This document shows, one piece after another, positions 58,887-64,000 of a stretch of 64,000 bases of DNA. The notes under the pieces were generated by a model. That model did not search any database. It was given only the letters and a program-made list of their open reading frames with translations, and was not told the DNA's origin. The stretch lies in NCBI RefSeq assembly GCF_947494875.1, contig NZ_CANLWM010000002.1, forward strand, positions 62,001-126,000. The letters run 5' to 3'. Both the position numbers and the translations under genes were made by a program. Source of the stretch: an uncultured Williamsia sp. (GTDB lineage Bacteria > Actinomycetota > Actinomycetes > Mycobacteriales > Mycobacteriaceae). How positions within the stretch are numbered: position 1 is the first letter of the stretch; every line of letters begins with the position of its first letter.

Positions 58887-60068
58887 CTAACCAGACGTGG
58901 GGTTGCCCGGCGAGTGGAACGGGTTGGTGCCGTTGAGCAGGATCCAGATCGCCACGGGTGCCGCGATGCCGATCACCAGCCAGGCGACCGACCCCACGAA
59001 CGGTCTCGTCGCCCATCCCCGACCGAAGTCGAGAGAGATGCGGCCGGGTCCGGTGAGGATGATGACCGCCGCGGCGATGCCCAGGAACACCTCGTACTCG
59101 ATCCCCGGACCGGCCTGACCCGAGGCGAAGAACCAGACGCCGCCGGCGAGCGTCGCCTTGTAGGTGGCGGCGATGATCATCACGCCGAGAACCGCCGCGC
59201 CCGCGATCGGGGTGAGCAGCCCGAGCACCAGCATCAGTCCGCCCAGCGACTCCGACAGCGCACCGACGATGGCCAGGGGCTTCGTCGCGTCACCGCGGAA
59301 CCCGATGTTGGGGTTCGGGTTGTTGGCCAGGAACGCCTCGAAGCCGCTCAGCCGCGGTCCGTTCCACCAGCCGAACAGCTTCTGGGCGCCGTGGGCCATC
59401 GCGATGAGCCCCACCGCGACGCGCAGCGCTAGGAGTCCGAGGTCGGTGGTCCCGCGCCGGGCAGCGGCCTGTGCCGCCGCCAACTCGTCCTCGTCGACGC
59501 GTGCGACGCGGTCACGGTCGCGGTCTCTGTCCCGTCTGCGGCGCAGTCCTCGTCGCGTCGCCGGGGCCTCCTCGAACTTCTCGGTGCGCTCGTCGGCCCA
59601 CCGGTCGTCGTCGTGTCCGGCCAGGTCGTCGTGGGTGAGCTCCGGCAGGTCGTCGTCGGCGCCGAGGTCGCGCTCGGAGTAGGCCATCGTGCGGCTGTCG
59701 TCGTCGAAGGCCGCGCGGCGGTTGTGCTCGCGGTGGAACGCGTCGCGGTCGATGGCGGTCGTCGGGGGTGCCGACTCGGTGGCCGGGCTGTCGGTCTCCG
59801 AGTCGGGACGGTCGGCGGCGGGGGTCGCGACCGTGGGCGCGGCGTCGGCATCGGATCCGGGTCGACGGTAGGGCTGATAGCCCACGACGCCGGAGTCGTC
59901 GGTGCCCGAGTCGCCGGTCACCGCGTCGTCTCGGGTCGTGTCGGGGGTGGTGTCGCCGCGCGTCGTGCGGTCGCGGTCGGCGAGATCGCGCGGCACACGG
60001 AAGGTCTCGGTCGGCTCGTCGTACGGGCTGGCCCCCTGGGCGCGGGGATCCCGTTCTCGTTCGCTCAC
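58887..60068 (-). CDS. DoxX family membrane protein with long charged N-terminus
   Basis: In this 393-residue protein about 200 N-terminal residues are acidic, low-complexity and probably disordered, ending in an Arg/Asp run (RRRRDRDRDRDRVARVDEDE). The C-terminal 185 residues are the four-helix DoxX domain (LLALRVAVGLIAMAHGAQKL, ALSESLGGLMLVLGLLTPIA). DoxX proteins in mycobacteria form a membrane redox complex with SodA and a thiosulfate sulfurtransferase. The role of the N-terminus is unknown. Confidence 0.88.
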   Translation of the reverse strand: MSERERDPRAQGASPYDEPTETFRVPRDLADRDRTTRGDTTPDTTRDDAVTGDSGTDDSGVVGYQPYRRPGSDADAAPTVATPAADRPDSETDSPATESAPPTTAIDRDAFHREHNRRAAFDDDSRTMAYSERDLGADDDLPELTHDDLAGHDDDRWADERTEKFEEAPATRRGLRRRRDRDRDRDRVARVDEDELAAAQAAARRGTTDLGLLALRVAVGLIAMAHGAQKLFGWWNGPRLSGFEAFLANNPNPNIGFRGDATKPLAIVGALSESLGGLMLVLGLLTPIAGAAVLGVMIIAATYKATLAGGVWFFASGQAGPGIEYEVFLGIAAAVIILTGPGRISLDFGRGWATRPFVGSVAWLVIGIAAPVAIWILLNGTNPFHSPGNPTSG

Positions 60069-60145
60069 GGGCTCACCCTAGGCGTCGGATGGGCGCCGGA
60101 CGCGGACGCGGAGGGAGTGTCCGTCGATCACCTACCCTGGGGCGC

Positions 60146-61282
60146 ATGCCGGCCCGTCCCCGACGCGTACGCGTCACAGTCGCCGCGGTGGGTGCCGTAG
60201 TGCTGATGCTGAGCGCGGGCTGCGCCGACTTCGGCGCTCAGGACCGCGAACGGGCCGCGGGACCCTTCAGTTCCGAGACCCTGACGCCCGTCGCCCCGTC
60301 GCCGACGGAGCCGTCGCAGCCGCCGACGAGCGACGGACCGCCGCCGAGCGGCCCCTGCGTCGACCCGGACCCCGCCGTCATCGCGACCTGTCTCGACGCG
60401 ACGAGCTCGGTGATGGTCGGTGACGCCCAGGGCGAGTCCACGATGGTGGCCGAACGCACCACCGGGAAGATCATCCTGACCGCGCGCGACGCGCCGAAGA
60501 AGACGATCGCCTCGTTCGACGTGGACGCATCCGGCGACGGCGGCCTGCTCGATTTCGCCATGTCGCCGACCTACGACCAGGACCGGCTCGTCTACGCGTT
60601 GGTGTCGACGCCGAGCGACAACCGCGTCGTGCGGATCGCACCCGGTGACGTCGCGAAACCCATCCTCACCGGGATCCCCCGCGGCGCGACGGGCAACGTC
60701 GGGTCGATCCGGTTCCGCACCCCGGGCGAGCTGCTCGTCGCGACCGGCAGCACCGGCGACCCGGCCGCGGCGAACGACCCGTCCTCGCTGGCCGGGAAGT
60801 TGCTGTCGGTGACGGATCTGGCGTCGGGGTCGACGGCGCGTCCGCGCGTGCTCGCGTCGGGCCTGGGGACGAACGCCACCATCTGCGCCAACGCGTCGAG
60901 CGGCCGGCTCTACCTCACCGACCGAGCTCCCACCGCGGATCGTCTGCAGATCATCGACCCGTCCGGCGGTCTGCGGCCGCTGTGGACGTGGCCCGACCGT
61001 CCGGGGATCTCGGGATGTGCCGCCGCCGGCGGCAGCGTCCTGGTGTCCGAGGCCGGGCGCCAGCGCGTGGAACTCCTCGGCGAACCCACCCGTGAGAACC
61101 CGACGGTCACTCCCCCGGTGACGGTGCTCGAGCGGCGCTACGGGGTGCTCGGACGGATGGACGCGGCGCCGTCGGGACTGTTCCAGGTGGGCACGCTCAA
61201 CAAGCAGTCGGGTCGGCCGGTCGCCACCGACGACCGCGTCGTCCGCTTCCTCCCGCCGAACGGGTCGCAGAGCCGGGTCTGA
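60146..61282 (+). CDS. Lipoprotein with glucose/sorbosone dehydrogenase-type beta-propeller
   Basis: The 378-residue protein starts at ATG 60146; TACCCT lies seven bases upstream (leaderless type). The signal ends with lipobox LSAGC (Cys26), then a Ser/Pro linker. The domain shows GGLLDFAMSPTYDQDRLVYA, GNVGSIRFRTPGELLVATG and KLLSVTDLASG, the repeating blade motifs of the GSDH family. The PQQ-binding His/Arg are not clearly all present, so it may be a sensor or binding protein. Confidence 0.83.
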   Translation: MPARPRRVRVTVAAVGAVVLMLSAGCADFGAQDRERAAGPFSSETLTPVAPSPTEPSQPPTSDGPPPSGPCVDPDPAVIATCLDATSSVMVGDAQGESTMVAERTTGKIILTARDAPKKTIASFDVDASGDGGLLDFAMSPTYDQDRLVYALVSTPSDNRVVRIAPGDVAKPILTGIPRGATGNVGSIRFRTPGELLVATGSTGDPAAANDPSSLAGKLLSVTDLASGSTARPRVLASGLGTNATICANASSGRLYLTDRAPTADRLQIIDPSGGLRPLWTWPDRPGISGCAAAGGSVLVSEAGRQRVELLGEPTRENPTVTPPVTVLERRYGVLGRMDAAPSGLFQVGTLNKQSGRPVATDDRVVRFLPPNGSQSRV

Positions 61283-61297
61283 CCCGGGCGCCGCCCC

Positions 61298-61370
61298 GCC
61301 GAGCGGGCCGAAACCCACCGCCGAGCGTGCAGTCGATCTCGCCGAGCGTGCAGTCGATCTCGCCGAGTGG
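61298..61370. repeat. Tandem GCCGAG repeats, second locus
   Basis: Units at 61298 (22 bases, same type as 47646-47732) and two identical 21-base units at 61320-61340 and 61341-61361, followed by a partial unit. They lie between convergent genes. Confidence 0.75.
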
Positions 61371-61377
61371 CATCGGG

Positions 61378-63015
61378 TCAGTGGACGACCGCCTTCTCCG
61401 CGCCGACGCCGGTGAGCGAGCGGACCTCCATCTCGGCCTGCTTCGCACGATCCTCGGTGTCCGAGGAGGTCCACGTCCCGATCGCCCCGAGCAGGAACGC
61501 CAGCGGGATCGACACGATGCCGGGGTTCGACAGCGGGAACCAGGCGATGTCGACGCTGGCGATCATCGCCGTCGACGACCCGGTGACCGCCGGGGAGAAC
61601 ACGATGAGCACGACGGTCGAGATGAGCCCGCCGTACATGCTCCACAGCGCACCGCGAGTGGTGAACCGGCGCCAGAACAGCGAGTAGAGGATCGTCGGGA
61701 GGTTGGCCGCCGCGGCGACCGCGAACGCGAGCGCGACGAGGAACGCGATGTTCTGACCGTTGGCCAGGATGCCGAGGCCGATCGCGACGAGGCCGATGAC
61801 CACCGCGGCCACGCGGGAGACGCGGACCTGTTCCTTCTCGTCCACGTCGCCCTTCTTGATCACCGACGCGTAGATGTCGTGGGCGAACGACGCCGACGCG
61901 GTGATGGTGAGTCCGGCGACCACGGCGAGGATCGTCGCGAACGCCACCGCCGAGATGATCCCGAGCAGGATCACCCCGCCGAGCTCGAACGCCAGCAGCG
62001 GCGCGGCCGCGTTCTGGCCACCGGCCGCGGCCAGGATCCGGTCCGGCCCGACGATCGCCGCGGCTCCGTACCCGAGCACCAGGGTGAACAGGTAGAACGC
62101 GCCGATCAGCACGATCGCCCAGACGACGCTGCGTCGTGCGTCGCGGGCGGTGGGCACGGTGTAGAACCGCATCAGCACGTGCGGCAGACCGGCGGTCCCG
62201 AGGACGAGCGCGAGCCCGAGCGACACGAAGTTGAGCTGGCTCTCCCAGGAGCCGCCGTACTGGGCGCCGGGCGCCAGGATGTCGCGCGCGGCGACCTTCT
62301 CCGACGTCGACCCGGCCACCATCGCCTGCGCCTCACCGAGCATCCCGGAGAAGTCGAAGCCGAACTTCACGAGCACCATCACCGTCATCACAGCGGCACC
62401 GGCGATCAGCAACGCCGCCTTGATGATCTGCACCCAGGTGGTGCCCTTCATCCCGCCGACGAGGACGTAGACGATCATCAGGACGCCGACGACCGCGATG
62501 ACGACCGACTGGCCGGCACGGTCGGAGATGTCGAGGAGCAACGCGACGAGTCCGCCGGCACCGGCCATCTGCGCCAGCAGGTAGAACAGCGACACCGCGA
62601 GCGTCGTCACGGCGGCCGCGGTGCGCACGGGCCGCTCCCGCAGCCGGAAGCTCAGCACGTCGGCCATCGTGAACTTGCCTGTGTTGCGGAGCATCTCGGC
62701 CACCAGGAGCAACGCGACGAGCCAGGCGACGAGGAAGCCGATCGAGTACAGGAACCCGTCGTACCCGTACACCGCGATCGCGCCGGCGATGCCGAGGAAG
62801 CTCGCCGCCGACAGGTAGTCACCCGCGATCGCGACGCCGTTCTGGGGACCGGAGAACGCGCGCCCGCCGGTGAAGAAATCCGCGGCGGTGGCGTTGTTCC
62901 GACTCGCGCGGATGACGACGACGAGGGTGACCACGACGAACAGTCCGAAGATGGCGATGTTCGCCGCCGGGTTGCCGACGGTCTCGCCGGCGGCGGTGGT
63001 CAGCGTCGCGCTCAT
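61378..63015 (-). CDS. actP: Sodium:solute (cation/acetate-type) symporter
   Basis: This 545-residue protein has about 13 membrane helices. FFTGGRAFSGPQNGVAIAGD, YLSAASFLGIAGAIAVYGYD and MRFYTVPTARDARRSVVWAI are the ActP/MctC signature. It probably takes up acetate, propionate or pyruvate with sodium or protons. ATG 63015 overlaps the DUF485 stop (ATGA), the usual yjcH-actP arrangement. Confidence 0.93.
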   Translation of the reverse strand: MSATLTTAAGETVGNPAANIAIFGLFVVVTLVVVIRASRNNATAADFFTGGRAFSGPQNGVAIAGDYLSAASFLGIAGAIAVYGYDGFLYSIGFLVAWLVALLLVAEMLRNTGKFTMADVLSFRLRERPVRTAAAVTTLAVSLFYLLAQMAGAGGLVALLLDISDRAGQSVVIAVVGVLMIVYVLVGGMKGTTWVQIIKAALLIAGAAVMTVMVLVKFGFDFSGMLGEAQAMVAGSTSEKVAARDILAPGAQYGGSWESQLNFVSLGLALVLGTAGLPHVLMRFYTVPTARDARRSVVWAIVLIGAFYLFTLVLGYGAAAIVGPDRILAAAGGQNAAAPLLAFELGGVILLGIISAVAFATILAVVAGLTITASASFAHDIYASVIKKGDVDEKEQVRVSRVAAVVIGLVAIGLGILANGQNIAFLVALAFAVAAAANLPTILYSLFWRRFTTRGALWSMYGGLISTVVLIVFSPAVTGSSTAMIASVDIAWFPLSNPGIVSIPLAFLLGAIGTWTSSDTEDRAKQAEMEVRSLTGVGAEKAVVH

Positions 63016-63386
63016 CGGGTGCCCTCCATCTGCTCACGGATCTCGGTGGCGCGCGGGTCGATCTCGCGATTGGCGTAGCGGACGTAGAGGCCCGTGATCA
63101 GGAACGTGGTGACGAACTGCGCCAACCCCAGCAGCAGTCCGACGTTGACGGTGCCGGCGACCGTCGTCGCCATGAGGTCGTGCGCGTAGGCGCCGAGCAG
63201 CACGTACGCGAGGTACCAGGTCAGGAACGCCACGGCCATCGGGAAGACGAACCTGCGCAGTCGGCGCTTGAGCTCGACGAACTCCGGGCTCGCCTGGACG
63301 GCGACGAACTCCTCGGCCGTGGGGACGTGGGGGGCGTGCGGATCCGCTGCGCCGGTCGCGCGCGGGGACTCCGTGTCGCTGGTCAT
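63012..63386 (-). CDS. DUF485 membrane protein, partner of ActP
   Basis: ATG 63386 follows GGAGGAGA. The 124-residue protein has FVELKRRLRRFVFPMAVAFL, YLAYVLLGAYAHDLMA and VTTFLITGLYVRYANREIDP, the two-helix DUF485 (YjcH) family. It is translationally coupled to the symporter and probably needed for its assembly or activity. Confidence 0.93.
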   Translation of the reverse strand: MTSDTESPRATGAADPHAPHVPTAEEFVAVQASPEFVELKRRLRRFVFPMAVAFLTWYLAYVLLGAYAHDLMATTVAGTVNVGLLLGLAQFVTTFLITGLYVRYANREIDPRATEIREQMEGTR

Positions 63387-63505
63387 CGTTCTCCTCCGAT
63401 TCGACCGTGTGGGTCGGATCGGACGCTAGCGAACACAGAGCCCGCAAAAGGGACGAACGGGACATTCCGTGTCCCGCTCGTGTCCTACCGGGCGGTAGCC
63501 TCGCC

Positions 63506-64000
63506 TCAGCTGCAGGCGGCGATGACGAGCTCCTTGACGCGGGCCGGATCCGCCTGTCCGCGTGTGGCTTTCATGACATCACCGACGATCTTGCCGGCCG
63601 CGGCCACCTTGCCACCACGGATCTTGTCGGCGATGTCGGGGTTGGCCGCGAGAGCGTCGTCCACGGCCTTCTGCAGCGCGGAGTCGTCCCGGACGACCTC
63701 CAGACCGCGGTCGGCGACGATCTGGGCGGGCTCACCCTCCCCGTCGAGCACGGCGACGGCGACCTGCTGGGCCAGCTTGGTCGTGAGTGTGCCGTCGTCG
63801 ACCATGGCGACGATCTCGGCCACCTGCGTCGGCGTGATGGCGAGACCGTCGAGTTCGACGCCGCGTGTGTTGGCCTGCTGCGCGAGGAAGCTGACCCACC
63901 AGCTGCGTGCCGCCTCGGGCGTCGCGCCGGCGTCGACGGTGGCGATGACGAGGTCGATCGCGCCGACGTTCACAAGGTCGCGCATCACCTCGTCGGAGAC
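63506..64000 (-). CDS. gatB: Asp/Glu-tRNA(Asn/Gln) amidotransferase subunit B, C-terminal part
   Basis: The frame runs off the right edge; about 164 residues of the C-terminus are present. [39 protein letters not shown] and [20 protein letters not shown] then [13 protein letters not shown] form the GatB/YqeY tail that binds tRNA. With gltX and tRNA-Gln in the window this fits the transamidation route to Gln-tRNA. Confidence 0.96.
   Translation of the reverse strand, partial: VSDEVMRDLVNVGAIDLVIATVDAGATPEAARSWWVSFLAQQANTRGVELDGLAITPTQVAEIVAMVDDGTLTTKLAQQVAVAVLDGEGEPAQIVADRGLEVVRDDSALQKAVDDALAANPDIADKIRGGKVAAAGKIVGDVMKATRGQADPARVKELVIAACS

Noticed and set aside
61298-61370. Short regularly spaced repeats that might be a CRISPR array
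   Set aside because: Units are contiguous tandem copies of 21-22 bases with no unique spacers and no cas genes nearby.

Overview
The window is about 64 kb of very GC-rich DNA with densely packed genes, many GTG starts, and many 4-base start/stop overlaps (ATGA or GTGA). Gene content and order point to Mycobacteriales (Gordonia/Williamsia/Mycobacterium relatives). Features supporting this are octT-gpgP-rsfS-nadD, a mycobacterial-type HU with a long basic tail, F420 gene fbiD, an IclR regulator divergent from leuCD, an Lsr2-type fragment and a Tat-exported cholesterol oxidase. Species assignment is inference.

Layout. (1) 1-4352: a circularly permuted ATP-grasp gene cut by the window edge, a sulfotransferase-like gene, rpsT and holA. 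(2) 4312-12583: a broken comEC. A 3' piece (4312 to about 4790) and a 5' piece (about 12119-12583) flank a roughly 7.3-kb island of mostly unrecognised small genes. The comEC N-terminus and comEA are also missing, so degV directly abuts the remnant. (3) 12584-19716 (minus strand): proA, moxR, a VWA gene, nadD, rsfS, gpgP, octT and degV, mostly overlapping. (4) 19769-28461: a secreted DUF1524 nuclease-like gene, recG, a DhaL/FakA-like gene, rpmB, a crotonase, ung, a gamma-carbonic-anhydrase-like gene, thiL and a DUF3515 gene. (5) 28484-37869: gpsA, fbiD, ppk, mutT1-like, hupB, leuD, leuC, the leuCD-linked iclR and an F420-type oxidoreductase. (6) 37973-43815: a mini-Lsr2, tRNA-Glu, tRNA-Gln, gltX, an alpha/beta hydrolase, an FAH-family enzyme, an MFS transporter and a methyltransferase. 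(7) 43847-54031: branched-chain amino acid and serine synthesis genes (leuB, serA, ilvC, ilvN, ilvB, ilvD), with an attenuator before ilvB and a secreted serine protease. (8) 54055-64000: an LLM monooxygenase, cholesterol oxidase, crotonase, DoxX, a beta-propeller lipoprotein, a DUF485/ActP symporter pair and the 3' end of gatB.

Working together. ilvB-ilvN-ilvC, ilvD, leuB, leuC and leuD supply most of the valine/leucine/isoleucine pathway; leuA is not seen here. The ilvB leader encodes a 15-residue peptide rich in I, L and V followed by a hairpin and T-run, which is a classical attenuator. tRNA-Glu, tRNA-Gln, gltX and gatB fit the indirect (GatCAB) route to Gln-tRNA. Many genes have a -10-like hexamer 6-7 bases before the start codon, indicating leaderless mRNAs.

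The island is the novel part. It has two cassettes with homologous borders (a zinc-ribbon gene, a convergent terminator and a leaderless promoter) but different cargo. Between them lies a tightly coupled three-gene operon (9154-10473). A second operon (6586-5136) encodes a ribbon-helix-helix-like protein and a small membrane-anchored protein. No integrase, transposase or CRISPR array was found.
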